DNA of 64,000 bases from Halomarinibacterium sp034670265 (GTDB taxonomy: Bacteria > Bacteroidota > Bacteroidia > Flavobacteriales > Flavobacteriaceae), in contig JAXMNU010000004.1 of NCBI GenBank assembly GCA_034670265.1, forward strand, positions 62,001 to 126,000, given 5' to 3'. Below the pieces are notes generated by a model. The model was not told the origin of the DNA, made no database searches, and saw nothing but the letters and a program-made list of their open reading frames with translations. This document shows positions 1 through 9,192 of the stretch, piece by piece. The position numbers were made by a program, and so were the translations under genes. Position 1 is the first letter of the stretch, and each line of letters opens with the position of its first letter.

Positions 1-2709
1 TTTTTTTGTGGCTTGTAATCGAGTATTAAGTCCCCAATTTCCTGCGACCAAATCGATATCACCATCATTGTCAAAATCGGCCGCTTTTATTGAGTTCCAG
101 AATCCGTTGGTGGCATCCAAACCATTGTTTTTTTGAAGGGTTAACTTCTTTCCATTATTCATAAATATAGAAAGAGGCATCCAATCACCCACAACAATTG
201 CATCTTCAAAATTGTCATTATTTATATCTAACCAAACGATGTCATTGCAATTGCCAATAGAAGTAAAATCAGTTGAATAAATTTCAGAAACATCCATAAA
301 ATTCCCTTGCCCGTCATTTTTAAACAAGTATTGTTTCGGTGTGTATCCAAATTTTTTCGGAACAACATTAGACGTGATACAAATGTCTACAAAGGAGTCG
401 TTATCGAGGTCTATAGCAACGACTTTTGATGCATTTACAAACACATTGTTAAACTGTGTTGTGTCTTTTTTGAAAACACCTTTTACATTTCTATAGTATC
501 TTGGCGAAAGTGCCTTTCCCTCTTTAAATTCATTACCTCCACTTACCACAATTAAATCTTTATAACCATCATTATTAGCATCGAAGAAAACCTGCGAAAC
601 ATCTTCATTTAATGTATGTTCTTGAAATAATTCCGCTTGTTGCAAATTGAAACTACCATCTTTTTTCTGAATATAAAGTTGAGATGCTTGCCCTTTTGCA
701 CCACTTAGAAAGATATCATCCAAGCCATCATTATTGATATCTGTAATAGAAACACTTGGACCTTCATTAGCTGTTGAAAAAGGGATGAGCGGGTCACGGT
801 TAAATTCGATATTTGAATTTTCAATATGCGAATAGGGAAGAAGAGAATCAAGCTGGGAGAAAATGGTATTCGATTCCTTTTGAAAAGCCATGTAGTAATC
901 TCCTTTCGCATTTTTCTGAACTACTTTAAGCGTTTGATTCGCTTCAATATTTTTAATATTTTCAAATGATTTATTAGGCCAAACAACGTGAATTGAATCT
1001 ATTTTTTGAAGGTTGTCCAACCCAAAATGAAGCTCTGGAGCCACAGCAGAAAGATAGCCTCTTGTTGTATAATTCTCTTTTACTAATTTTTGATTACCAT
1101 GGTAAAGAATGACTTTGGCGCCAATGCCGAATCGATTCGGTACGTTTCCTTCAAATGTAATTTTAAGGAAGTTTCTTTTTTCGGTGGCTTCGTTTTGCTT
1201 ATTTTCTAAAATAAAGGCAGGTTCATTAACATTATTTACAATAAGGTCTAAATCCCCATCGTTGTCAAGATCTGCATAACACGCACCATTGCTAAAAGAA
1301 GATGTTTTTGAAGACCAAGCCTCTGTTACATTTTCAAATTGATTGTTTTTACTATTTCTAAAAAAGTAATTTGTTGTTTTCTTTTCAGGAATTTTTTTAA
1401 TGAATTCCATTTCTTTTTCAGACATATTCTTTCCTAATGATTTTTGAATATTATCATTGGCAATAAAATTGATAAAATCCATATCGTTAGTGGCTCCTAG
1501 AATCCCGTTGGTAATGTAGATGTCATTAAACCCGTCATTATCAAAATCGGCCATTAATGGACTCCAGGACCACTCAGTTGCAGCAATGCCACTTAGATAT
1601 CCTGTTTCGCAAAAACTACCATTGCCATTATTAAGTTGTAGTGTATTCTGCATAAATTGGTAGGCATAACCATTCTTTATGTAGTTGGTGTAGTTTTGAT
1701 AGTTGAACTCTGTACCCGAAGTTTTATAGGTTTTTAAATCTTCCGGAAGCATATCTACCGAAATAATATCGGTAAAGCCGTCATTATTCATATCCGCAAT
1801 ATCGTTACCCATGGAATAATGTGTCGTATGCCCGATAGGAGAATTTTCTAAATGAATTACTTCTTTAAAGGTTTTATCGCCTTGATTGATGTAGAGATAA
1901 TCATTTTCGAAAAAATCGTTGCTAATGTAAATATCTGGATAGCCGTCATTATTTACATCACTAACCGAAACACCTAATCCGTAACTAAACTTACTTTGAA
2001 AAATTCCAGATACTTCCGAAACATCTTCAAAAGTTCCGTTTTTGTTTTCAAAAAGCTTATCACCCGATTCTTTATTGGGAATATTTCTCGCACCTCCTTT
2101 TCCGTAGTTTTGATTTGGGTTGGTACTATGGTTTAAAAGGTACAAGTCTAAATCTCCATCCAAGTCATAATCAAAAAAACTAGCTTGGGTAGAAAAGCCT
2201 TTAAAGTCTAAACCATACTTGCTTGCTTCTTCTTTAAAACTTGGAATTCCTTTTTCTGAAACCCCTTGGTTAACAAATAAAAGATTATGCCCTTTTATAT
2301 TAAGATAATCTCCCGTTTTACAAATGTAGATATCCATCCATCCATCCTGATTAATATCTACAACAGAAACACCGTTTGTCCATCCCTCAGCATTGAGGAT
2401 ACCTGACAGTTTCGATATATCTTCAAATTGAAAATCACCTTTGTTAAGATATAATTTGTCTTCAGATTGATTTGCGGTAAAATATAAGTCCAGATTTCCA
2501 TCGTTATTAAAATCTGCTGATGCAACACCCGCACCATTATAATAGTAAATGTAATTTAGGATATTAAGATCTACAGAAGATTCAATTTTATTCTCAAAAG
2601 TAATTCCTGTATGATTTGCTGAAAGCAACAAAAAGAGTGTATTGTCTTTTTTTGAACACCCAAACAAGGCAAATAGTAAAACTAAAAGAAGAAATTTTTG
2701 AGCAGCCAT
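1..2709 (-). CDS. FG-GAP/VCBS repeat lipoprotein with ASPIC/UnbV domain (3' end outside window)
   Basis: The frame is open from the ATG at 2709 to base 1 (903 codons) with no stop, so the C-terminus lies beyond the left edge. The N-terminus is a lipoprotein signal ending in LFGC, which predicts a lipidated, probably surface-exposed protein. The body has many calcium-binding-like FG-GAP repeats of the form D.N.DG..D.Y (for example DFNNDGNLDLY, DINQDGWMDIY, DYDLDGDLDLY, DMNNDGFTD), so a seven-bladed beta-propeller fold is expected. Around codons 510-600 is an ASPIC/UnbV-like segment (NRFGIGAKV, then GLDNLQKIDSIHVVWPN), followed by another propeller. In Bacteroidota such CRTAC1-like proteins often sit beside SusC/SusD pairs; a role in binding or exposing glycans at the surface is inference. 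A strong terminator separates it from susD, so it may have its own promoter. Confidence 0.85.
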   Translation of the reverse strand, partial: MAAQKFLLLVLLFALFGCSKKDNTLFLLLSANHTGITFENKIESSVDLNILNYIYYYNGAGVASADFNNDGNLDLYFTANQSEDKLYLNKGDFQFEDISKLSGILNAEGWTNGVSVVDINQDGWMDIYICKTGDYLNIKGHNLLFVNQGVSEKGIPSFKEEASKYGLDFKGFSTQASFFDYDLDGDLDLYLLNHSTNPNQNYGKGGARNIPNKESGDKLFENKNGTFEDVSEVSGIFQSKFSYGLGVSVSDVNNDGYPDIYISNDFFENDYLYINQGDKTFKEVIHLENSPIGHTTHYSMGNDIADMNNDGFTDIISVDMLPEDLKTYKTSGTEFNYQNYTNYIKNGYAYQFMQNTLQLNNGNGSFCETGYLSGIAATEWSWSPLMADFDNDGFNDIYITNGILGATNDMDFINFIANDNIQKSLGKNMSEKEMEFIKKIPEKKTTNYFFRNSKNNQFENVTEAWSSKTSSFSNGACYADLDNDGDLDLIVNNVNEPAFILENKQNEATEKRNFLKITFEGNVPNRFGIGAKVILYHGNQKLVKENYTTRGYLSAVAPELHFGLDNLQKIDSIHVVWPNKSFENIKNIEANQTLKVVQKNAKGDYYMAFQKESNTIFSQLDSLLPYSHIENSNIEFNRDPLIPFSTANEGPSVSITDINNDGLDDIFLSGAKGQASQLYIQKKDGSFNLQQAELFQEHTLNEDVSQVFFDANNDGYKDLIVVSGGNEFKEGKALSPRYYRNVKGVFKKDTTQFNNVFVNASKVVAIDLDNDSFVDICITSNVVPKKFGYTPKQYLFKNDGQGNFMDVSEIYSTDFTSIGNCNDIVWLDINNDNFEDAIVVGDWMPLSIFMNNGKKLTLQKNNGLDATNGFWNSIKAADFDNDGDIDLVAGNWGLNTRLQATKK

Positions 2710-2739
2710 GCTAGGTTTTTGTGCTGAATTTATTGCGTT

Positions 2740-2759
2740 TAAATTAGCTAGCTAATTTA
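2740..2759. promoter_or_regulatory. Perfect 20-bp palindrome upstream of the FG-GAP lipoprotein gene
   Basis: TAAATTAGCTAGCTAATTTA is self-complementary over all 20 bases and lies 30 bp before the start codon at 2709. It could be an operator for a dimeric regulator or a 5'-leader hairpin. The regulator is unknown. Confidence 0.45.
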
Positions 2760-2833
2760 GGTTTTTGAATAACGCTTTTAAATTAATTAAATATTAAAAA
2801 GATTAATGAAAAATTAAGTAAGTAGACTAAACA

Positions 2834-2860
2834 AAAAGGTCGCCATAATGGCGACCTTTT
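2834..2860 (-). terminator. Rho-independent terminator after susD
   Basis: The arms AAAAGGTCGCC and GGCGACCTTTT enclose ATAAT. Read on the minus strand the hairpin is followed by a run of T. It lies 22 bp past the susD stop and should end the susC-susD transcript before the FG-GAP gene. Confidence 0.88.
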
Positions 2861-2881
2861 ATATTTATATTCTGGTTAAGA

Positions 2882-4438
2882 TTAGTAACCAGGATTTTGA
2901 ACCAAGTTAGGGTTAGATAGTAATGCGTTTACCGGAATTGGATAAAGGTTCCAAGTTGGATCTCCAACAGAAGCTTCATTTTTAAATTCCCAGTCGCTAG
3001 TAAATTGACCAAAGCGTACTAAATCATTACGTCTCCAGAATTCTACATATAATTCACGACCTCTTTCGGCAAGCATATCTGCTTCAGAAACACTTCCTAG
3101 TGGAGTAGCTCCTCTAAGCGTTCTTAGTTCGTTAACCAATGTAGTAGCATTTCCTCCCATACGCATCATTGCTTCAGCTTTCATTAAGTGTGCATCTGCA
3201 TAACGGAAAACGATTTCGTGCCCTCTAAAAGAACCTCCTTCACCACCTGGGTGGTACTTGATAATACGAATACCTGTATTTTCACCATTACCAGAAAGTC
3301 CTGGCATTTCTTTAGTGAAAACAAGAGGCTCACCAGTTCTGTCATTTAGAATTGAACCGTCCTCATCATATTGTTGACCAATAAGGAAACCGTACCCAAT
3401 ACCTAAGTTATCAGAATTGGCATTAGAAGCATCTGGCACCCATCCTCTTCTTTCTTCTTGTCCATCACCAACATTGTTACTGTTTGGATCTCCTTCAAAG
3501 CTATCATAAAACTCTGCTAGGGTTGAAAAACCATTCCATCCACCACCAGTATTGTCTGGAGAGTTTTGGTTATAGTGCAATCCATTCCATATTCTATTTC
3601 CTACACCAGTATTTGCGAACCAGATAGTTTCATTATCTAAGGTTTGCTCAAACAGGTCAAAATAACCTGCTTGAAGCGCATAGCCATCAGCAGCAATAGC
3701 ATCTACTAGATCTATTACTCTTTGATAGTTAGGAGCACTCCCAGTATATCTTTCAGAATTCAAAATTACTTTTGCTAAAAGAAAGTTTGCAGCTGCTTGT
3801 GTAGCTCTGTTGTTACTTTCACTAGGTCCATTTGCTGGTAAATTAGTAATGGCAGTTTCTAGGTCATTAACAATAAAATCATAAGCTTCTTGAGCAGATA
3901 AAACAGAAGGATTAACATCTGCACCGTCTGTTGGGTTTCTAAATGGAGCAACACCCCACATATCCAACACGAAGTACATACTAAAGGCTCTTAAAAAACG
4001 AGCATCAGCTTCCTGTGCAGCCGTTGGGCCACTTAAAGGGTCAATGATTTGAGAAGCTCTCAAAACATTTTGATTTAAGTTATTCCAAGTTGAAAGGATG
4101 TATTGGTGAGTAGCACTCCAAGTATGAGAGTGTAGCGTTCTCCAAATACCATTATCCCCCCAGTCAGTACCTCTAGTTGGAACTAGTGTTTCGTCTGTAG
4201 AAACTTCGTTCAAAGCAAAGAAATTTGCTTGATCTCCTAGTTGTCCATATGTATCATTATAAAGGTTAGTAATAGACGCATCTACGTCTGCTACTCCTTC
4301 AAATACTACAGATCCTTCGGCAATAATTGAATCAGATTCTTCAATTGCTAGGTCTGTACATGATACAGTAATTATTGATAAAAACGCAATTGTAAAAATT
4401 GGTTTTAGATAGTTATTAAATTTTATTTTCATATTCAT
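2882..4438 (-). CDS. susD: SusD/RagB family nutrient-binding outer membrane lipoprotein
   Basis: This is a 518-residue surface lipoprotein with a signal peptide and lipobox (ITVSC) near residue 27. The N-terminal part carries the SusD-like TPR helices (VSCTDL, then the DARFLRAFSMYFVLDMWG region near 145). The C-terminal RagB/SusD part includes HEIVFRYADAHLMKAEAMMR and ends in the typical L.PIP..ALL.NPNL.QNPGY tail. SusD proteins cap the SusC channel and bind the glycan before import. The gene follows susC with a 5-bp gap, so the two are co-transcribed. The start at MNMK gives the best signal peptide; the second Met two codons later is possible. The substrate is not readable from sequence; the neighbouring genes suggest a fructose-type or similar sugar. 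Confidence 0.93.
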   Translation of the reverse strand: MNMKIKFNNYLKPIFTIAFLSIITVSCTDLAIEESDSIIAEGSVVFEGVADVDASITNLYNDTYGQLGDQANFFALNEVSTDETLVPTRGTDWGDNGIWRTLHSHTWSATHQYILSTWNNLNQNVLRASQIIDPLSGPTAAQEADARFLRAFSMYFVLDMWGVAPFRNPTDGADVNPSVLSAQEAYDFIVNDLETAITNLPANGPSESNNRATQAAANFLLAKVILNSERYTGSAPNYQRVIDLVDAIAADGYALQAGYFDLFEQTLDNETIWFANTGVGNRIWNGLHYNQNSPDNTGGGWNGFSTLAEFYDSFEGDPNSNNVGDGQEERRGWVPDASNANSDNLGIGYGFLIGQQYDEDGSILNDRTGEPLVFTKEMPGLSGNGENTGIRIIKYHPGGEGGSFRGHEIVFRYADAHLMKAEAMMRMGGNATTLVNELRTLRGATPLGSVSEADMLAERGRELYVEFWRRNDLVRFGQFTSDWEFKNEASVGDPTWNLYPIPVNALLSNPNLVQNPGY

Positions 4439-4443
4439 TTTTT

Positions 4444-7400
4444 TTAAAATTTAGCATTAATTCCAAACGTAAATGTTCTTGGTCTTGGGAAAGATGCATA
4501 GTCAATACCAAAAACAGGTAAGCCATTAAGTAAATCTCCACCTGCAGGTGAAGAACTTACTTCTGGATCAAGACCTGTGTAATCTGTAATTACAAATAGG
4601 TTTTGACCTGTAACTGATAAAACTAAGTTAGAAAAGAAAGCATCTTCTTTCAAAGGCCAAGCATAGCTAACAGTAGCATTTTGCATACGTATAAAGTCTC
4701 CGCTCTCTAAGAATCTCGTAGAAACATCTGCTGCTGCGTCAAAAGATTCTCCAGTCGTTAATACATCTAAAGGCACATTTCTACCTCCTCTAAAAGCACC
4801 TGCTGTAAAGAAGGCATTTGCAGTGTTGTTGTAGATGTAGTGTCCAAATTGTCCTGCGAAATAAGTAGAAGCAGTCCAGTTTTTATAAGAGAAAGATGTT
4901 GAAAATCCTCCAGTTAAATCTGGTAAAGCACTTTTATCTACAAACTCCTGAACGTCTGTTTGGATAGGTTGTCCAGTTGCAGGGTCAAATCCTTCAAACT
5001 CTCTTAAAAAGTAAGAGAATAAAGGTTGTCCAGCTTGCAATTTTTGAGCAAATGCTAAAGACAATCCTTGTCCACGAATAGTACCTGCGTTAAATTCTCC
5101 TTGTAATTCCTCAACCATGTTCTTGTTGTAAGCAACATTAAACCCTGCATTCCAAGAAATATCTTCTCCATCAATAATGTCGTAGGAAAGAGAAAATTCA
5201 ACTCCTTCATTAACTACCTTAGAATCTGGTAAGTTTAAGAATAGGAATGGTTGAACTGAAGGCTGAGCTGCTAATACGTTGAATAACAAGTCAGTTGTTT
5301 CTTTTCTATACACATCAACAGTTCCAGTGAAACGATCATCGTTAAATCCAAAATCGATACCTGCAGCATATTGAGTTGTTTCTTCCCACTTAAGTTCTGG
5401 ATTAGGGAATGAAACATCTACAATACCAGGAATGTTGATTTCACCACCGTCGCCAATTACATCGCCTCCAGCATAACGCTGTCTTTGAGTAAAGTTACCG
5501 TATCCTAAACCTTCTTGGTTACCTGTGATACCATACCCTAATCGAAGTTTTAAAGTTGAAACAGAATCCCCTATAAAATCTTCATTATTGATTTTCCAAG
5601 CAAAGGCTCCAGAAGGGAAAATACCATATTGGTTATCCTCTCCAAATCTTGATGAACCATCCGCTCTTACGGTACCAGTAAACAAATACTTATCTGCAAT
5701 AGAATAGTTAATTCTACCAAAATACGATTGGATTTCGTCAGTATTATCAAAAGTATCAACAAATAAAGAACGAACTCCAAGATTACCTAGACCCACTATA
5801 AAGTCTGTAGATGGCTCTGGAAATAATCTATTCACAAAAATACCATCAGCTATATTAGGGGCAAATCCATATTGTTGATACTCACCAGTAATGTTATTTT
5901 CAATTCTATTAGCCGTATTTTCTAAATCTTCACCCATTTCATTTAAGTCATCTGTGAAGAATCCAAAACCACTAATATTTCTTCCGTCTCTTTGGAAATC
6001 CTGGAAAGAATAACCTACAAGCACATCTAAAGATGAGTTAGAGAAATCTTTATTGTAGTTAAGCGTTGCTTCAAGAAGCTTACTTTCAGTATTTAGGTCA
6101 TTGATTGCACCAATACCATTTCCAAAAGCTCCTTGGTCAAAGTTTCTTGCTCTTCCCGATGCAACAGCTGTTCTTGTAGATTCAGAAGTATCGTAACCTA
6201 CGTTAATTTTAGCTGAAAGTTCTGGAATAATAGCATATTCCGCAGAGAAATTTATCAAAGCACGGTTAGTGTTAGAAATATTCTGAGTGTAAGCTAATGC
6301 CGTTGCAGGACTTAAAAGACCTCCAGTTCCGTCAAAATTAGGATCTGTTGGCCATGTTGGGTTTGCAGAATAAGCTGCTCCAATTAAATCTCCTCTAAAA
6401 CCTGCACTTCCACCTAGTGGTGCAGTCTCATCATTTACACGAGAAATTGAAGACTGTAAACCTAATTTAAGTTTATTGTTTAATAACCTGTGGTTCATAT
6501 TTAGACGACCAGTAATTCTTTCTAAATCACTATTCTCAACAACTCCAAAGGTTTTGCCGTATCCAAAAGTAGCTCTTAGGTTACCACTACCATAATTATT
6601 AGAATACGAAAGGTCATTATTGGTAGAAGCAGATGTTCTAAAAATATAATCTTGCCAATCTGTATTTGAACCAAAATCTTTTTCTGCAACATTAAATCCA
6701 GCAAGTTCAGTTTGTGCTAAGAATTCATCTCCAGATAGTAAGTCATATGTTTTTGGAACAGATGCAATACTTAAATTTGAAGAAAAGTCCCAAGAGCTTC
6801 CGCGAGAACCTTTACCAGATTTAGTTGTAATGAAAACAACCCCGTTTGCTCCTCTAGAACCGTAAATAGCAGTAGCAGAAGCATCCTTTAGAATACTTAT
6901 ACTTTCAATGTCATTTGGGTTAAGGAAACTTAAAGGGTTTTTAGAAGCCGTAGTACCAACCCCAATATTTGCTCCTTCTGCAGATGTATTACCACCAGAT
7001 AATGGAATACCATCCACTACAAATAATGGATTGTTGTTAGAACGTACAGAGTTGGCACCACGAATACGGATGTCAATACCTGCACCAGGCTCACCACTAC
7101 TTTGCGAAATTTGCACCCCAGCAGTTTTACCTTGTATTAATTGTTCTGGTGATGTGATAACCCCTTGGTTAAAATCTTCAGAAGTTACAGCGGTAACAGC
7201 ACCAGTTGCATCTCTAACAGTTGTTGTACCATATCCAATAACCACAACTTCAGCAAGAGACTCAACATCTTCTTGTAAAAATACGTTTACAGTAGACTTT
7301 CCGTTTACCGAAACTTCTTGCGTGGTGTACCCAATATAGCTAAAAACAAGCACAGCATCAGAGGCAACATTATCAAGAGAATAGTTACCATCAAAGTCTG

Positions 7401-7563
7401 TTTGTGCACCGTTCGATGTTCCTTTAGCAATTACGTTTACTCCAGGAACCGGTCCGTTAGCATCAGATACATTTCCACCAACAGTAATTTGCGCTAATGC
7501 AGAACTACCCATTAATATAAATAAAGGGAGTAGCAAAAGTTTAGTTAGTAGTTTGTTTTTCAT
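4444..7563 (-). CDS. susC: SusC/RagA family TonB-linked outer membrane transporter
   Basis: This 1039-residue protein has a signal peptide, then a carboxypeptidase-regulatory-like domain (ITVGGNVSDANGPVPGVNV, about 25-105), a TonB-box-like stretch (EVVVIGYGT, about 105-113), a plug domain with IRGANSV and PLFVVDGIPL (about 120-240), and a long TonB-dependent barrel. It ends in PRPRTFTFGINAKF, with the C-terminal aromatic residue expected of an outer membrane barrel. Length and domain order match the SusC family. It moves oligosaccharides across the outer membrane using TonB energy, with SusD as the lid. It is divergent from the lacI gene, and the shared 572-bp gap carries an operator and an inverted repeat. 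The substrate is inferred only from neighbours. Confidence 0.95.
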   Translation of the reverse strand: MKNKLLTKLLLLPLFILMGSSALAQITVGGNVSDANGPVPGVNVIAKGTSNGAQTDFDGNYSLDNVASDAVLVFSYIGYTTQEVSVNGKSTVNVFLQEDVESLAEVVVIGYGTTTVRDATGAVTAVTSEDFNQGVITSPEQLIQGKTAGVQISQSSGEPGAGIDIRIRGANSVRSNNNPLFVVDGIPLSGGNTSAEGANIGVGTTASKNPLSFLNPNDIESISILKDASATAIYGSRGANGVVFITTKSGKGSRGSSWDFSSNLSIASVPKTYDLLSGDEFLAQTELAGFNVAEKDFGSNTDWQDYIFRTSASTNNDLSYSNNYGSGNLRATFGYGKTFGVVENSDLERITGRLNMNHRLLNNKLKLGLQSSISRVNDETAPLGGSAGFRGDLIGAAYSANPTWPTDPNFDGTGGLLSPATALAYTQNISNTNRALINFSAEYAIIPELSAKINVGYDTSESTRTAVASGRARNFDQGAFGNGIGAINDLNTESKLLEATLNYNKDFSNSSLDVLVGYSFQDFQRDGRNISGFGFFTDDLNEMGEDLENTANRIENNITGEYQQYGFAPNIADGIFVNRLFPEPSTDFIVGLGNLGVRSLFVDTFDNTDEIQSYFGRINYSIADKYLFTGTVRADGSSRFGEDNQYGIFPSGAFAWKINNEDFIGDSVSTLKLRLGYGITGNQEGLGYGNFTQRQRYAGGDVIGDGGEINIPGIVDVSFPNPELKWEETTQYAAGIDFGFNDDRFTGTVDVYRKETTDLLFNVLAAQPSVQPFLFLNLPDSKVVNEGVEFSLSYDIIDGEDISWNAGFNVAYNKNMVEELQGEFNAGTIRGQGLSLAFAQKLQAGQPLFSYFLREFEGFDPATGQPIQTDVQEFVDKSALPDLTGGFSTSFSYKNWTASTYFAGQFGHYIYNNTANAFFTAGAFRGGRNVPLDVLTTGESFDAAADVSTRFLESGDFIRMQNATVSYAWPLKEDAFFSNLVLSVTGQNLFVITDYTGLDPEVSSSPAGGDLLNGLPVFGIDYASFPRPRTFTFGINAKF

Positions 7564-7696
7564 ATAGTTTTAGGTTTAAAAGTTAATTTTTAATGTTAAT
7601 GATTAATTATGAAATATACAATAATTTTCCAAGATAACAGGAGATGCCCATCATCCCAGAAAGATCATTATTTTACTTTATTACACATTTTTAAAA

Positions 7697-7793
7697 TAAA
7701 TCAATCCCCTTTAAAATATAGCTAATTCCAATTTCGCACCCTTTAAAACTTAATTTTTACTTAAGCTTTGTTGTTATAAAGGGGATTGATTTA
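7697..7793. repeat. Perfect 17-bp inverted repeat with 63-bp spacer upstream of susC
   Basis: Arm 1 (7697-7713) is TAAATCAATCCCCTTTA and arm 2 (7777-7793) is its exact reverse complement. The spacer is AT-rich. The nearer arm is about 134 bp upstream of the susC start. Possible roles are two half-sites for a DNA-looping regulator or a long stem in the susC leader RNA. Confidence 0.8.
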
Positions 7794-8026
7794 AAAAATT
7801 CCTACTTACCTTTAATACTGTTGAGAAATATATTTCGCTTATAGCTCTCAATTAATATTCACAAAATTTTAATCAATTTCGTTTAAAAAGGCAAGACGGT
7901 TTAACAAACAAATACTTGACTTTAATTATGAAAACCTTATTAAATAGTAAAATTTTCGTTGTGCTAATTTCATTTATTTTTTTTGAATTGATAAGGAAAT
8001 GAGTTTAAAATCACCTTTTTAATAAG

Positions 8027-8040
8027 CGAAAACGTTTTCG
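8027..8040. promoter_or_regulatory. LacI/GalR-type operator
   Basis: CGAAAACGTTTTCG is a perfect 14-bp palindrome with a central CG, the classic shape of LacI-family (including CcpA/cre-like) operators. It lies 95 bp upstream of the LacI-family gene and between the divergent susC and lacI genes. Autoregulation and control of the adjacent sugar genes is the likely role. Confidence 0.75.
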
Positions 8041-8080
8041 ATTTTTTATTTCGTAAAAAGTTTTATTGTTAATAAAAGAG

Positions 8081-8088
8081 TATTTTTG
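8081..8088 (+). promoter_or_regulatory. Candidate -7 box for the lacI operon
   Basis: TATTTTTG matches the Bacteroidota -7 consensus TAnnTTTG. The nearest TTG (8066-8068) is only 12 bp upstream, shorter than usual, so support is partial. Confidence 0.4.
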
Positions 8089-8135
8089 AGTAATATTGAC
8101 AAATAACTGCCTTGTAACAACACAATATTTTCTTA

Positions 8136-9155
8136 ATGAGAGAAGTAACCTTAAAACAAATAGCCGAAAATTTGGGTATTTCTATTACCACAGTTTCTAA
8201 AGCTTTAAAGAACTACCCAGATGTTAGTAAAAGTACGAAAGAACGGGTAAAACAAGAAGCTAAAAGATTAAATTATAAGCCTAATGTCTTTGCTGTAAAT
8301 TTAAGAACAAAAGAATCTAAAACCGTTGGACTTATTATTCCCGAAGTGGTACATCATTTCTTCTCTAGTGTAGTAAACGGAATAATTGAACAAGCGGAAA
8401 AAAAAGGATACCTAGTTATTATTCTTCAGTCTAATGAATCGTATAAGCTTGAAAAAAAGCAAATAGATCTCCTTATTCGAAAAAGAGTAGATGGGGTTAT
8501 GATGTCGTTAGCAAACAAAAGTGTAGATATTGCTCACTTAAAAGAATTACAAAGCCACGATATACCGTTGGTGATGTTTGATAAAATATCAAAAATGGTC
8601 ACTTGCTCTAAAATCATTATTAATGATCGTAAGGCAGCATACGAGGCAACAAAACATTTAATAGATTCTGGATGTACTAAGATTGCACATTTTAGAGGGG
8701 CATTGCAACCTCAAAACTCCATCGATCGATTTTTGGGATATAAAAAGGCTTTGGAAGATCATGGCTTAACGTACGATAAGTCTTTGGTTTATCTATGTGA
8801 GAATGTAGATTATGAAGATGGAAGAAATGCGGCAATTCAGCTTTTAAAAGATAAAAAAGAAGTGGATGGTATTTTTGCTATAACCGATATGGCCGCCACT
8901 GGAGCTATTGCGGTATTTAATGAAAAGGGTATTAAAGTGCCAGATGATATTTCCATAATGGGCTTTAGTAATTGGTTTTTATCTCAAGCCATTACTCCTT
9001 CTTTAAGCACTGTCGATCAGCCAGGTTTTGAAATGGGGAAAAAAAGCTTCAAACTTCTTTACAAAGAAATGAAAGCCAAAAAGAAAGGTGTTCCTTTCGA
9101 GCCAAAAACAGTGGTTTTGGATACCTATGTTATTAAAAGAAACTCGACAAGGTAA
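8136..9155 (+). CDS. LacI/GalR family transcriptional regulator
   Basis: This 339-residue DNA-binding regulator starts directly with a LacI helix-turn-helix (LKQIAENLGISITTVSKALKN, about residues 5-25, with the hinge near NYKPNVFAVNLR). A periplasmic-binding-protein-like sugar sensor fills the rest (VGLIIPEVVHHFFSSVVNGI, then DGIFAITDMAATGA). Length is normal for the family. It is the first gene of a plus-strand group with a sugar transporter and sugar kinase, and divergent from susC/susD. It therefore most likely senses a sugar or sugar phosphate and represses or activates both arms through the operator at 8027-8040. The ligand is not known. Confidence 0.93.
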   Translation: MREVTLKQIAENLGISITTVSKALKNYPDVSKSTKERVKQEAKRLNYKPNVFAVNLRTKESKTVGLIIPEVVHHFFSSVVNGIIEQAEKKGYLVIILQSNESYKLEKKQIDLLIRKRVDGVMMSLANKSVDIAHLKELQSHDIPLVMFDKISKMVTCSKIIINDRKAAYEATKHLIDSGCTKIAHFRGALQPQNSIDRFLGYKKALEDHGLTYDKSLVYLCENVDYEDGRNAAIQLLKDKKEVDGIFAITDMAATGAIAVFNEKGIKVPDDISIMGFSNWFLSQAITPSLSTVDQPGFEMGKKSFKLLYKEMKAKKKGVPFEPKTVVLDTYVIKRNSTR

Positions 9156-9192
9156 ATTAAACTAACTTTCCTCTTTATGAAACCTTCCTACA

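Larger units (their letters stand above)
7564..8135. other. 572-bp divergent regulatory region between susC and lacI
   Basis: There is no credible gene here. It is AT-rich and holds a perfect 17-bp inverted repeat (arms 7697-7713 and 7777-7793), a perfect LacI-type operator (8027-8040) and a TAnnTTTG box (8081-8088). I found no convincing TAnnTTTG element for susC on the minus strand. Confidence 0.7.

Noticed and set aside
6908..7339. 143-codon plus-strand frame inside susC
   Set aside because: Antisense to the conserved plug domain; no start context or domain.
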